From Paracoccus sp. S1E-3 (GTDB lineage Bacteria; Pseudomonadota; Alphaproteobacteria; Rhodobacterales; Rhodobacteraceae), in assembly GCF_013868135.1 (NCBI RefSeq), contig NZ_JACEMU010000004.1, positions 1,488,001 through 1,552,000 of the forward strand: a stretch of DNA of 64,000 nucleotides, in the 5' to 3' direction. This document shows positions 7,753-16,591 of this stretch, in pieces. A model generated the notes under the pieces. It was not told the DNA's origin, did not search any database, and saw nothing but the letters and a program-made list of their open reading frames with translations. How positions within the stretch are numbered: position 1 is the first letter of the stretch; each line of letters opens with the position of its first letter. The position numbers and the translations under genes were made by a program.

Positions 7753-8829
7753 TTAATGCGGGAACGGCCAAAGCCGCAGTTTCTCCTTCACCAGCTGCCA
7801 CAGGCGGGCCAGGCCATGCGGCTCCACGATCAGGAAAAAGATGATCAGCGCGCCCACGATCATCAGCTCGATATGGGCGGCGAGGTTGGTGGGCCAGCCA
7901 AGGCCCCCGACCAGCAGGTTTTTCAGCAGCACCGGCAGCAGGACCAGAAAGGCCGCGCCCGCGAAACTGCCGAAGATCGAACCGAGACCGCCGATAATGA
8001 CCATGAACAGGATCAGGAAGGACTTGTTGATGCCGAAGGCCTCGGTCACTTCGGCGGCGCCCAGATAGACGGCGAACAACAAGGCCCCGGCGACGCCGAT
8101 GAAGAAGGAACTGACGCCGAAAGCGGTCAGCTTGGCCGTCAGAGGGTTCACCCCGATGATCTCGGCGGCGATGTCCATGTCGCGGATCGCCATCCATTTG
8201 CGCCCGACCATGCCCCGCGTCAGGTTCCGTGCCACCCAGGCGAGAAGGACAACAAAGGCAAGGCAGATCAGATATTTGGCCGAGGGCGTCGCGGCTGGCC
8301 CGGTGACTGCCCAACCCAGCACCGTGCGTTCGGGCGCATTGATCTGACCCGAGGCCGAATAATTGTAGAACCACGGCACCTTGTTGAACAGCCAGACCAG
8401 AAAGAACTGCGCCGCCAGCGTCGCCACCGCAAGGTAAAACCCCTTGATGCGCAGGCTGGGCAGGCCGAAGGCGATTCCCACCAGCGCGGTGATCCCGCCC
8501 GCCAGCAGGATATGGATGACGATGCTGATCTCGGGGAAAGAGGTCATCAGCTTGTAGACCGCGTAGGCCCCCACCGCCATGAAACCGCCGGTGCCGAGGC
8601 TGACCTGCCCGGCATAGCCGACCAGAATGTTCAGCCCGATCGCCGCGATGGCGTAGATCAGGAAAGGCAGCAGCACCGCATTCGCCCAGTAGTCATTGAT
8701 GGCGAAGGGCACCACCACCGCCGCGACCGCCAGAATGGCGTAATAGCCGTATCGGTCCAGCTTGATCGGGAAGCTCTGCCCGTCATCGCGGTAGCTGGTC
8801 TTGAAATCGCCTGCCTCACGGTAAAACAT
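7753..8829 (-). CDS. HAAT-family ABC transporter permease (LivM-like)
   Basis: An integral membrane subunit of 358 residues with about ten hydrophobic segments. The LivM signature region is seen around AFGLPSLRIKGFYLAVATLA, with the ATPase-contact (EAA-like) loop near GRKWMAIRDMDIAAEIIGVN. The C-terminus FFLIVEPHGLARLWQLVKEK is typical. The N-terminal 25 residues are soluble (EAGDFKTSYRDDGQSFPIKL), as in the LivM relatives encoded next to acyl-CoA synthetases. It is transcribed between the VOC gene and the binding-protein gene. Confidence 0.93.
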   Translation of the reverse strand: MFYREAGDFKTSYRDDGQSFPIKLDRYGYYAILAVAAVVVPFAINDYWANAVLLPFLIYAIAAIGLNILVGYAGQVSLGTGGFMAVGAYAVYKLMTSFPEISIVIHILLAGGITALVGIAFGLPSLRIKGFYLAVATLAAQFFLVWLFNKVPWFYNYSASGQINAPERTVLGWAVTGPAATPSAKYLICLAFVVLLAWVARNLTRGMVGRKWMAIRDMDIAAEIIGVNPLTAKLTAFGVSSFFIGVAGALLFAVYLGAAEVTEAFGINKSFLILFMVIIGGLGSIFGSFAGAAFLVLLPVLLKNLLVGGLGWPTNLAAHIELMIVGALIIFFLIVEPHGLARLWQLVKEKLRLWPFPH

Positions 8830-8856
8830 CCTGTCCGCCCCCTATCGTCCGCCGCG

Positions 8857-8910
8857 GCGGGGGTTTTCCACCCCCGCACCCCCGGAGGATATTTCTGCCA
8901 GAATGAACAA
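8857..8910 (+). repeat. Dispersed intergenic repeat, copy B
   Basis: A GGGGG-TTTTCCA-CCCCC hairpin followed by CGGAGGATATTT and CCAGAATGAA, the same arrangement as at 2866-2916. A partial inverted copy (CAAATATCCCCGCCGGAGG) follows near 8927-8946. The pair separates the LivM-like gene from the VOC gene, which suggests the VOC gene was inserted into the transporter operon at this repeat. Confidence 0.6.
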
Positions 8911-8969
8911 GGGCTTTCGCTCTGGTTCAAATATCCCCGCCGGAGGCAGGCTGACTTGCCGCCCGCCCA

Positions 8970-9341
8970 TCATTCGACCTCTCGCGCATGGGTGTGAAAG
9001 GCGGGCCCCTGGGGGTTGACCACGCAGAAGCGATGGCCGGTCGGCGCCTCCATCACGATCCAGCGGTGAATGCGGGCAACCACGGTCGCGCCGAGGGCTT
9101 CAAGGCGCGCAACTTCGGCCTCCTTGTCATCGGATTCGATATCCATATGGACGCGGGGGGCATGGCTCACCGCCTGCACCAGCACCTTCAGCTCGCCCTG
9201 ACCGGAGATTTCGGCATATTTGCCCTCCTCGTCGATCTCGACTTCGCCGCCCAATGCGGCGCCCCAGAAACGGGCGGCTTCGGCCACATGTTCGGTCTGG
9301 CAGTCAATGACGATGCCACCCAGTCTTGCGCGATGGGTCAT
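8970..9341 (-). CDS. VOC (glyoxalase/bleomycin resistance) superfamily protein
   Basis: A 123-residue VOC fold: MTHRARLGGIVIDCQTEHVA, then AEAARFWGAALG, VHMDIESDDKEAEVARLEAL, and the C-terminal VMEAPTGHRFCVVNPQGPAF. The repeated beta-alpha-beta-beta-beta pattern is clear. The specific reaction is unknown; metal ligands are suggested by the conserved His in VHMDIE and the Glu in MEAPTG. It sits between two permease genes of the HAAT operon, two bases upstream of the LivH-like stop, and is bordered by a repeat, so it may be a passenger rather than a transport component. Confidence 0.85.
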   Translation of the reverse strand: MTHRARLGGIVIDCQTEHVAEAARFWGAALGGEVEIDEEGKYAEISGQGELKVLVQAVSHAPRVHMDIESDDKEAEVARLEALGATVVARIHRWIVMEAPTGHRFCVVNPQGPAFHTHAREVE

Positions 9342-9343
9342 GC

Positions 9344-10354
9344 CTATACCCTTTCGATGATGCGTTCGCCGAACAGGCCTTGCGGGCGGAAAACCAGAAA
9401 GATCAGCGCCAGCACATAGGCGAACCAGTTTTCAGTCGCGCTGATGGTGAAGCCGAACCAGCTGCCAGCCAGATCGGGGCTGGACATGATGAATTCGAAC
9501 AGTTTCTCGCCCACGCCGATGATCAGCCCGCCGACGATCGCGCCGGGGATCGAGGTGAAGCCGCCCAGCATCAGCACCGGCAGCGCCTTCAGCGCGATCA
9601 GCGACAGCGAGAACTGTACGCCCGATTTCGTCCCCCACATGATCCCGGCGACGAGGGCGACGAAGCCCGCGATGGACCAGACCATAATCCAGATGAATTG
9701 CAGCGAGATCCCCACCGACAGCGCCGCCTGATGGTCATCGGCCACAGCCCGCATCGCCCGGCCCTGCTTGGTGTATTGGCTGAACGCCACCAGCGCCGCC
9801 ACCAGCACCGCCGCGATGATCGTGGCCCAGATGTCCAGCCGGTCGATGAAGAAGCCATAGCCGAGCCAGTCATTGGTGGCGGTCTCGATGGTCTCGCTGA
9901 TGCCTTGGGGCAGCCCCACATCCAGCGTCCTGACGTCGGCCCCCCACATCACATCGCCCAGCCCCTCAAGGAAATAGGCCAGCCCGATGGTTGCCATGAA
10001 CAGGATGATCGGCTCCTGCCCGACCAGATGCTGCAGCACCAGCTTTTCAATGGCGATGGCCAGCAGGACCATGACCGCCGCCGTCAGCAGGATCGCCAGC
10101 AGCGCGGGCACGTTCCAGCCGAAGTTTTCCAGGTGGGTGCCAAAGGCCGCGTTGATCAGATGCGCGAAGGGCACCTGCCCCTGCATGATGCCGACAAGCG
10201 TCAGCGCCGCGAACAGCGCCATGACCCCCTGCGCGTAGTTGAACACACCCGAGGCCTTGTAGATCAGCACGAAACCCAGCGCGACCAGCGAATACATCAC
10301 CCCGGTCATCAGCCCGTTGACGATCACTTCCGAGGCGTAAAGAAGCTGGTCCAT
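9344..10354 (-). CDS. HAAT-family ABC transporter permease (LivH-like)
   Basis: A 336-residue membrane protein. The LivH hallmarks are present: LYASEVIVNGLMTGVMYSLV at the start, ALGFVLIYKASGVFNYAQGV, TKQGRAMRAVADDHQAALSV (ATPase-contact loop) and VLMLGGFTSIPGAIVGGLII. It pairs with the LivM-like permease to form the channel. The ATG overlaps the stop of a possible 47-codon reading frame (TGATG), so the genes may be translationally coupled. Confidence 0.94.
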   Translation of the reverse strand: MDQLLYASEVIVNGLMTGVMYSLVALGFVLIYKASGVFNYAQGVMALFAALTLVGIMQGQVPFAHLINAAFGTHLENFGWNVPALLAILLTAAVMVLLAIAIEKLVLQHLVGQEPIILFMATIGLAYFLEGLGDVMWGADVRTLDVGLPQGISETIETATNDWLGYGFFIDRLDIWATIIAAVLVAALVAFSQYTKQGRAMRAVADDHQAALSVGISLQFIWIMVWSIAGFVALVAGIMWGTKSGVQFSLSLIALKALPVLMLGGFTSIPGAIVGGLIIGVGEKLFEFIMSSPDLAGSWFGFTISATENWFAYVLALIFLVFRPQGLFGERIIERV

Positions 10355-10497
10355 CAGGCGTTTCCTCCGATCTGTCCGGGCCGGGTCGCGGCATGGCGGG
10401 CGATGATGATCCGGGTTTCGGGCCGGGTGGGCGCCCGCGCGGCCGGCGCATGGCCGAGGCCCGGCGCCTCCATCGGGATGCGTGCGCGCCTAGTCAT
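10354..10497 (-). CDS. Possible small protein linking the ATPase and permease genes
   Basis: A 47-residue frame (MTRRARIPMEAPGLGHAPAA then an Arg/Pro/Ala-rich stretch ending GQIGGNA) fills the gap between the LivG-like and LivH-like genes. Its ATG overlaps the upstream stop and its TGA overlaps the downstream ATG. The tight overlaps favour translation, perhaps only as a coupling device. Composition is low in complexity and in a GC-rich genome such frames occur by chance. No motif recognised. Confidence 0.3.
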   Translation of the reverse strand: MTRRARIPMEAPGLGHAPAARAPTRPETRIIIARHAATRPGQIGGNA

Positions 10498-11308
10498 GGG
10501 ACACCCCCAGATAGGCGTCGATCACTTCCTGATTGCCGCGCACCTCGGCGGGAGTGCCATCGCCGATCTTGCGGCCGTAATCCATCACCACCACCCGGTC
10601 CGAAAGGTCCATCACCACGCCCATGTCATGTTCGATCAGCGCAATCGTGGTGCCGAATTCGTCGTTCACATCGAGGATGAAGCGGGACATGTCCTCCTTC
10701 TCCTCGACATTCATGCCGGCCATGGGCTCGTCCAGCAGCAGCAGCCGCGGCTCGGCCGCGAGCGCGCGGGCCAGTTCCACCCGCTTCTTCAGGCCGTAGG
10801 GCAGCCGGCCCACCGGCGTCTTGCGGATGTTCTGGATTTCCAGAAAGTCGATGATCCTTTCGACCTGTTCGCGGTTGGCGATCTCCTCGGCCTCGGCGCG
10901 GCCCCACCAGATCGCCTGGCTGATGAAGCCCGATTTCATCTTGTTCAGCCGTCCGGTCATGATGTTGTCCAGCACCGACATGCCGTCGAACAGGGCGATG
11001 TTCTGGAAGGTGCGCGCGATGCCAAGGCGCGCGACCTCATAGGGTTTCATCGGGCCGCGCTTGTGGCCCCGGAACCAGACCTCGCCGTCCTGCGGGACAT
11101 AAAAGCCCGAGATCACGTTCAGCATCGAAGACTTGCCCGCCCCGTTCGGTCCGATGATCGCCCGGATCTCGCCCTGCCTGATGTCGAAGCTGATATTCTT
11201 GATCGCCTCGACACCGCCGAAGCGCAGGGTGATGCCGCGCAGGTCCAGCAGAACCGGGCCGATCTGGCGGCCGTCGGCGGTGGTATAGCCTTCGGTCTGG
11301 TCCAACAT
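10490..11308 (-). CDS. HAAT-family ABC transporter ATP-binding protein (LivG-like)
   Basis: The second ATPase of the importer, 272 residues from the ATG at 11308. It has Walker A (GPNGAGKSSML), the LivG-type insert ARTFQNIALFDGMSVLDNIM, the variant signature VGRLPYGLKKRVELARAL, Walker B (RLLLLDEPMAGMN) and the switch region IALIEHDMGVVMDLSDRVVV. ATG 11308 has GGAGG six bases upstream, whereas the longer frame to 11344 does not. The start lies one base after the stop of the 86-residue membrane protein. Replacement of the usual LSGG by PYGLKKR is seen in other LivG proteins. Confidence 0.93.
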   Translation of the reverse strand: MLDQTEGYTTADGRQIGPVLLDLRGITLRFGGVEAIKNISFDIRQGEIRAIIGPNGAGKSSMLNVISGFYVPQDGEVWFRGHKRGPMKPYEVARLGIARTFQNIALFDGMSVLDNIMTGRLNKMKSGFISQAIWWGRAEAEEIANREQVERIIDFLEIQNIRKTPVGRLPYGLKKRVELARALAAEPRLLLLDEPMAGMNVEEKEDMSRFILDVNDEFGTTIALIEHDMGVVMDLSDRVVVMDYGRKIGDGTPAEVRGNQEVIDAYLGVSHD

Positions 11309-11309
11309 C

Positions 11310-11570
11310 TCAGCCTCCCGCCAGCAGGCCGACGACGACGCCATAAATGGCGACGGCGGGGCCGTATTGAATCATCTGGCCAAGCGGCAGGCCCGGCCAC
11401 AGCCGGCTGGCCGCTGCCACCCCAAAGCCGCCCGTCAGCGCGCCGGCGATGGCGTCGCTGATCCAGCCCGTCAGCGCCGAAGGCACCAGCCACGCCAGCA
11501 AAAGTCCCGCCAGCGCGATCAGCGCACCGCTGAGATAGCTGGGACTGTAGGTGATGACGGCTTTGCTCAT
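11310..11570 (-). CDS. Small membrane protein in the HAAT operon
   Basis: 86 residues with two to three hydrophobic segments (residues ~13-33, ~38-52 and ~66-85), starting MSKAVITYSPSYLSGALIAL. Its ATG overlaps the stop of the acyl-CoA synthetase (ATGA), and its own stop is one base from the next start, so it is firmly embedded in the operon. I do not recognise a family; a role as an accessory transport or membrane-anchoring subunit is inference from position only. Confidence 0.7.
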   Translation of the reverse strand: MSKAVITYSPSYLSGALIALAGLLLAWLVPSALTGWISDAIAGALTGGFGVAAASRLWPGLPLGQMIQYGPAVAIYGVVVGLLAGG

Positions 11571-13546
11571 TCCGCAGCCACCTTCTGCATAGGCGCCTCG
11601 CCGAAGACCGGCACGTCCTCGATCCGCAGGGTCGCCTTGATCTTGCCCTTGCGGCCGTCCTCATACGTGACCTGCGTTTCGGTATAGACGCTGCTTGAGC
11701 CGTCATAGAGCGCGGTCACCAGATCGGCGAATTTCTCGTTGATGACGGCGCGGCGGACCTTGCGGGTGCGGGTCATCTCGCCATCGTCGGGGTCCAGTTC
11801 CTTGTGCAGGACAAGGAAGCGGTGGATCTGGCAGCCCGACAGCATCTCGTCTTCCGCAACCGAGCGGTTCACCGCCTCGACATGCTCGCGGATGGCGGCA
11901 TAGACCTGCGGGTGGCCGGCCAGTTCCTGATAGCTGGCATAGGCGATATTGTTGCGTTCCGCCCAGTTTCCGACCGCGCTGAGGTCGATATTGAGCATCG
12001 CCGTGCAATAGTCGCGGCCATTTCCGATCACCACGGCTTCGAGGATGTTCGGATAGAACTTCAGCTTGTTTTCCACATATTTCGGCGCGAACATCCGGCC
12101 ATCGGCCATTTTGCCCACGTCCTTGGCGCGATCGATGATGCGCAGATGACCTGTGCCGGGTTCGAAGAATCCGGCATCGCCCGTGGCCACCCAGCCCTCC
12201 GCATCCTTGGTCGAGGCCGTGCTTTCCGGGTTCTGGTAATATTCGACGAAGGTGCCGGGGCTGCGATAGAAGACCTCGCCATTTTCAGCGATCTTCAGTT
12301 CCACCCCCGGCGATGGCACACCCACGGTATCCGAGCGCACCTCGCCATCGGGCTGCTGGGTGATGAAGACCGAGGCTTCGGTCTGGCCGTAAAGCTGTTT
12401 CAGGTTGATCCCGAGGCTGCGGTAGAAATCGAAGATCTCCGGCCCGATCGCCTCGCCCGCGGTATAGCCCACGCGGATCCGGGAATAGCCGAGGGTGTTC
12501 TTCAGCGGGCCGTAGATCAGGATATTGCCGAGGCCATAGGCGATGCGGTCGATCAGGCCGACCGGCTGTCCGTCCAGCAGCGCCGGTCCGACGCGGTGCG
12601 CCACCCCCATGTAATGCCTGAACAGCCAGCGTTTGAAGCGGCCGGCATCCTCCATGCGGATCATCACATTGGTCAGCTGGCCCTCGAACACCCGAGGGGG
12701 GGCGAAGAAATAGGTCGGGCCGATCTCGCGCAGGTCGGTCATCATGGTGGCCGGGCTTTCCGGGCAGTTCACCGTGAAACCGGTCCAGGCCGCCTGCCCC
12801 ATCGAGAAGATGAAATCGCCCACCCAGGCCATCGGCAGATAGGCCAGCACATCGTCCCGCGCGGTCAGCTTGTCGAATTCGCTGGTGTTCCTGGCGGTCT
12901 CGATGATGTTGCGGTTCGACAGCACCACGCCCTTGGGCTTGCCCGTCGTCCCCGAGGTATAGAGCATCACGCAGGTGCTGTCGTAATCCAGCCCGGCGAT
13001 GCGCGCATCGAGTTCCGGCCCCAGCCTTTGCGCGGCCGCCCGGCCTTCGGCCTGCACATCCGCGAGCGCGTTCATGCGGGAATGGTCGTATTTCCGCATG
13101 CCGCGCTTGTCGGTATAGATGATCTGCTCGATCCGGGGGGCGGCGGACTGCACCTCCAGCACCTTGTCGACCTGTTCCTGATCGCCGCAGATGACGAAAC
13201 GCGCGCCGCTGTGACCCAGAACGTAAGCCATCTCCTCGGCGACGGCGTCCTGATACAGTGGCACCGGCACCGCGCCGCACATCTGCGCCGCGATCATCGC
13301 CCAATAATGCGCCGGACGGTTGCGCCCGATCACCGCGACATGATCGCCCGGCGCAAGGCCAAGGTTCAGCATCCCCAGAGCAAGCGCCCGGATCTCCTCG
13401 GCCGCCTGCGCCCAGGTCCAGCTTTGCCAGATCCCGAACTCCTTCTCGCGGTAGGCGGGGCAGTCGCCCAGCCGGTCCGCATTCCGCGCCAGAAGTGCGG
13501 GAATGGATTGCGGTTCCGCCCCGGCGGTTGCTGCAGGTTGCGCCAT
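11567..13546 (-). CDS. AMP-dependent (long-chain) acyl-CoA synthetase
   Basis: Activates a carboxylic acid to its acyl-CoA through an adenylate. The 659 residues contain the phosphate-binding loop YTSGTTGKPKGVVLS, LPMAWVGDFIF, YGQTEASVFIT (adenylate binding) and the hinge ATGDAGFFEPGTGHLRIIDR then KDVGKMADGRMFAPKYVENK. The latter departs from the usual GGENI/GEK form, as in bacterial long-chain FadD15-like enzymes. ATG 13546 is chosen: GGGAGGAG stands just before it and MAQPAATAGAEPQSIPALLA starts the family-typical N-terminus; the open frame runs 55 codons further without support. First gene of the HAAT operon, so the transporter probably delivers its substrate. Confidence 0.92.
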   Translation of the reverse strand: MAQPAATAGAEPQSIPALLARNADRLGDCPAYREKEFGIWQSWTWAQAAEEIRALALGMLNLGLAPGDHVAVIGRNRPAHYWAMIAAQMCGAVPVPLYQDAVAEEMAYVLGHSGARFVICGDQEQVDKVLEVQSAAPRIEQIIYTDKRGMRKYDHSRMNALADVQAEGRAAAQRLGPELDARIAGLDYDSTCVMLYTSGTTGKPKGVVLSNRNIIETARNTSEFDKLTARDDVLAYLPMAWVGDFIFSMGQAAWTGFTVNCPESPATMMTDLREIGPTYFFAPPRVFEGQLTNVMIRMEDAGRFKRWLFRHYMGVAHRVGPALLDGQPVGLIDRIAYGLGNILIYGPLKNTLGYSRIRVGYTAGEAIGPEIFDFYRSLGINLKQLYGQTEASVFITQQPDGEVRSDTVGVPSPGVELKIAENGEVFYRSPGTFVEYYQNPESTASTKDAEGWVATGDAGFFEPGTGHLRIIDRAKDVGKMADGRMFAPKYVENKLKFYPNILEAVVIGNGRDYCTAMLNIDLSAVGNWAERNNIAYASYQELAGHPQVYAAIREHVEAVNRSVAEDEMLSGCQIHRFLVLHKELDPDDGEMTRTRKVRRAVINEKFADLVTALYDGSSSVYTETQVTYEDGRKGKIKATLRIEDVPVFGEAPMQKVAAE

Positions 13547-13732
13547 GTCTCCTCCCTCTGCGGTCCGAATGGCGTCGGCCCGATCGGCCGGTCGTGGTTC
13601 TTGCGACCACTGATCGGCCTGCACAGGTTTCCCGGCAATCATTTCCGCAGTTTTACGAAAATATAACGAATTCTTACGCGCTATGCGAAGCCGCTTTCGG
13701 GTGCTAACCAACGGGCAGAGGAAGGATTTCGC

Positions 13733-15610
13733 ATGATCGCCAGTGATTCACGGGCCGCGCTGATGCAGTCGGGGTTGAACCTGATCGGCCAGGCGCTGTC
13801 GATCTTCGACGCCGATCTGCGGCTGGCGGTGTCCAACCGCCAGTATCAGGCACTGTTCGACCTGCCCGACAATCTCACCCGGCCCGGCACCTTTTTCGAG
13901 GACACCATCCGCTATCTGGTGCTGCGCGGCGAATACGGCCCGCAGGATGACCCGGACGAGGCCGTGCGCATCCGCGTCGAACAGGCCCGCGCCTTCCAGC
14001 CCCATTACATGGAACGCCAGCGCCCCGACGGGCACTGGATCTCGGTCGAGGGGGCGCCGCTGTCGCAGGGCGGCTGGGTCACGGTCTATACCGACATCAC
14101 CGAAACCAAGCGGCACGAGGCGATGCTCCGCGCCCGCTCCGAAGAATTATCCTCGCAGGTGCTGGACCATGCCGAGCGGCTGTCGGCGGCGAATCGCGAA
14201 CTGGCGGCGATGATCTCGGCCCTGCAGGAGGCCAAGCGGATCGTCACCGAAACCCAGGCCCGGACCAGGCAGGTGACGGAAATGGTTCCGGCCCATATCG
14301 CCCATCTGGACCGCGATCACCGCTATCTGTTTTCCAACCGCCAGTTGCCGCAGGTCTTTCCCGGCACCCGGCCCGACATTGTCGGGCTGACGGCGGAACA
14401 GGTGCTGGGCGCGCCGACCTATGCGGTGATCCGGCCGCATATGGATCAGGCCCTTTCCGGCCGCCAGCAGGTGTTCGAAATCACCCATGCCGAATCCGGC
14501 CGCCGCATCCGCATCGCGCTGACCCCGGACCGCGGCGGTAACGGCGTCTTCGTGCTGTCGACCGATGTCACTGCCGAGGTCGAGGTGCGCGAGGCGCTGA
14601 CCCATGCCTCGCGGCGCGAGCTGGCGGCCAAGATCACCTCGGGCCTCGCGCATGATTTCGGCAATCTGCTGACCATCATCCTCGGCCTTCAGGACCGGCT
14701 GTCCCATGCCGATCTGGCAGCCGGTGCGCAGGCCGATGTGCAGGCGACACTGGCCGCCGCCCGGCGGGGGGTGCAGCTTCTGCAACGCATCGGCCAGATC
14801 GCCGCCCCGCGCGGCACTGCCCGTCAGCCGGTGCGGCTGGAGGGGCTGCTGCGCGATCTCTGCGACATGGTGCGCCCCACCCTGGGCGAGCGGGTGGTGC
14901 TGCTGCTGGACACCGATCTGCCGGACGCGGCGCTGATGCTTGATCCCGGGCAGGTTCAGGACAGCCTGCTGAACATGATCCTCAACGCCCGCGACGCCAT
15001 GGGGCCGGCGGGCGGCACCATCGCCCTGACGGCCCGCGCCAACGCCCCCTGGGTCGAGCTGGAGCTGACCGATACCGGCACCGGCTTCACCCCCGAGGCG
15101 CTGTCCCGCGCCACCGAGCCTTTCTTTTCCACGAAGAAGGGCCATGGATCGGGCTTGGGACTGTCGATGGTGTTCGATCAGGCGCGTCTGGCGGGCGGCA
15201 CGCTGCACCTTGCCAATCGCGCCGACACCCCCGGCGCGCGGGTGCGGCTGCGCCTGCCGCTGCGCCCGGTCAGCCCGCAGATGGTCCTGCTGGTCGAAGA
15301 CGATGACAGCCTGCGCGAGATGCTGCGCCGGATGCTGACCTCGATGGGCCATTCGGTGATCGAGGCCGCGTCGCTGGCCGAAGCGCAGGGGTTGACCGAT
15401 TTGCCGGGCCTGACGCTGATCCTGTCGGATATGCAGCTGGGGGACGGGGTGGGCCACGCGCTGGCGCGCAGCGGACGGCCGCCCCTGCTGTTGATGACTG
15501 CGCTGCCGCCGGGCGATCCGTTGCGCGCCAGCGCCCCCTGCCCGGTGCTGACCAAACCATTCGACAGCATCGCCCTCAGCGATGCCATTTCAGAGGTGCT
15601 CGATGACTGA
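13733..15610 (+). CDS. Hybrid sensor histidine kinase with two PAS domains and a receiver
   Basis: A 625-residue cytoplasmic sensor with no membrane segment. Order: PAS_7-type sensor (residues ~12-120), a coiled coil (~120-190), a second PAS (~190-290), a HisKA-like phosphoacceptor with SGLAHDFGNLL (His ~307), the ATPase lid with N-box NMILNARDAM, G1 LTDTGTGF and G2 KGHGSGLGLS, then a C-terminal receiver (residues ~518-625) with acidic pocket VEDDD, phosphoacceptor Asp ~566 in LSDMQLGD, and Lys in LTKPFD. The stop overlaps the start of a response regulator gene. It is divergent from the HAAT operon with 186 bases between; control of that operon by this pair is a natural inference. Confidence 0.92.
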   Translation: MIASDSRAALMQSGLNLIGQALSIFDADLRLAVSNRQYQALFDLPDNLTRPGTFFEDTIRYLVLRGEYGPQDDPDEAVRIRVEQARAFQPHYMERQRPDGHWISVEGAPLSQGGWVTVYTDITETKRHEAMLRARSEELSSQVLDHAERLSAANRELAAMISALQEAKRIVTETQARTRQVTEMVPAHIAHLDRDHRYLFSNRQLPQVFPGTRPDIVGLTAEQVLGAPTYAVIRPHMDQALSGRQQVFEITHAESGRRIRIALTPDRGGNGVFVLSTDVTAEVEVREALTHASRRELAAKITSGLAHDFGNLLTIILGLQDRLSHADLAAGAQADVQATLAAARRGVQLLQRIGQIAAPRGTARQPVRLEGLLRDLCDMVRPTLGERVVLLLDTDLPDAALMLDPGQVQDSLLNMILNARDAMGPAGGTIALTARANAPWVELELTDTGTGFTPEALSRATEPFFSTKKGHGSGLGLSMVFDQARLAGGTLHLANRADTPGARVRLRLPLRPVSPQMVLLVEDDDSLREMLRRMLTSMGHSVIEAASLAEAQGLTDLPGLTLILSDMQLGDGVGHALARSGRPPLLLMTALPPGDPLRASAPCPVLTKPFDSIALSDAISEVLDD

Positions 15611-16310
15611 CGCCCCACTGATCGCGATTCTGGAAGACGAACCCGACATCCGCCGGATCATGTCCGACACGCTGGAGGCGGCGGGCTTCCGCACCATGGG
15701 CTTTTCCCGCGCCACCGAATTCGAGGCCGCCTTGCGCCGCATCACCCCCGATGCCTGTCTGGTCGATCTGGGGCTGCCGGATCGCGACGGACTGGCGCTG
15801 GTGCATCGGCTGGCCACCGAATCCGGCGCGGCGATCATCATCGTGTCGGGCCGCGCGCAGGTGCAGGACCGCATCACCGGGCTGGAGCTGGGCGCCGACG
15901 ATTACATCATCAAGCCCTTCGAACCGGCTGAACTGGTCGCCCGCCTGCGCGCCCGCCTGCGCCGCCCTGCCGCCAGCCGTTCCGGCCAAAGGTCGCGCGC
16001 CGCCTTCGCCGGATGGCAGGCCGATTTCGACCGCTATCTGCTGGCGGGCCCTGACGGCGGCGAAACCCCGCTCAGCCATGCCGAGGCCGAGGTGCTGCGG
16101 ATGTTTCTGGACAATCCGCGGCGTCTGATCTCGCGCGGGCAGATGCTGGAAACGCTGGGCGGCGCGGGCGGCGAAAGCTTTGACAGGGCGATGGATGTGC
16201 GCATCTCGCGGCTGCGGGGCAAGCTGGGCGAGGACCCGAAAAATCCCCAGCTGATCAAGACGATCTACGGCGCCGGTTATATCTTCCTGGCCGAGGTTGA
16301 CTGGGCCTGA
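15603..16310 (+). CDS. OmpR/PhoB-family response regulator
   Basis: 235 residues: a receiver domain (residues ~5-115) with EDEPD acidic pocket, phosphoacceptor Asp 55 in CLVDLGLPDRDG, and Lys in DDYIIKPFEPAEL; then a winged helix (~135-232) with the trans_reg_C end MDVRISRLRGKLG and IKTIYGAGYIF. The ATG overlaps the kinase stop by eight bases (ATGACTGA), so kinase and regulator are translationally coupled. Likely the DNA-binding output of the kinase encoded just upstream. A strong bidirectional terminator follows. Confidence 0.94.
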   Translation: MTDAPLIAILEDEPDIRRIMSDTLEAAGFRTMGFSRATEFEAALRRITPDACLVDLGLPDRDGLALVHRLATESGAAIIIVSGRAQVQDRITGLELGADDYIIKPFEPAELVARLRARLRRPAASRSGQRSRAAFAGWQADFDRYLLAGPDGGETPLSHAEAEVLRMFLDNPRRLISRGQMLETLGGAGGESFDRAMDVRISRLRGKLGEDPKNPQLIKTIYGAGYIFLAEVDWA

Positions 16311-16332
16311 TCCCGACCGGCAGCGCGGCACC

Positions 16333-16364
16333 AAAAAAGGGACAGCGGCGCTGTCCCTTTTTCA
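16333..16364. terminator. Bidirectional intrinsic terminator
   Basis: A stem GGGACAGC / GCTGTCCC around a 2-4 base loop, with an A-run on the left and a T-run on the right. It ends the kinase-regulator transcript and could also stop transcription from the right. Confidence 0.85.
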
Positions 16365-16591
16365 ATCGCTGGCTGGGTTGCGACCGGATCGGTGGCTGCC
16401 TTGCTGCGAAATCTCTGCTGCCTTTGGTCGCTGCCGTCATGGTGGCGTCCGGGGTGGCCTTGCCCGCAGATATAAGCGGCCCGAGCGGGCGGGTCAAGAT
16501 TTTTCCCCAATTAAAACAAATAGTTGACTGATATCGTCTGTTATTCCGCGAGCCCCCTCCAAGCCGCTGATTTCACGGCCATAACCGGCGG

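Noticed and set aside
9326-11461. 711-codon plus-strand frame opposite the transporter genes
   Set aside because: It mirrors two well-identified ABC transporter genes on the other strand; its translation (many Asp/His/Arg/Gln) is typical of an antisense shadow.
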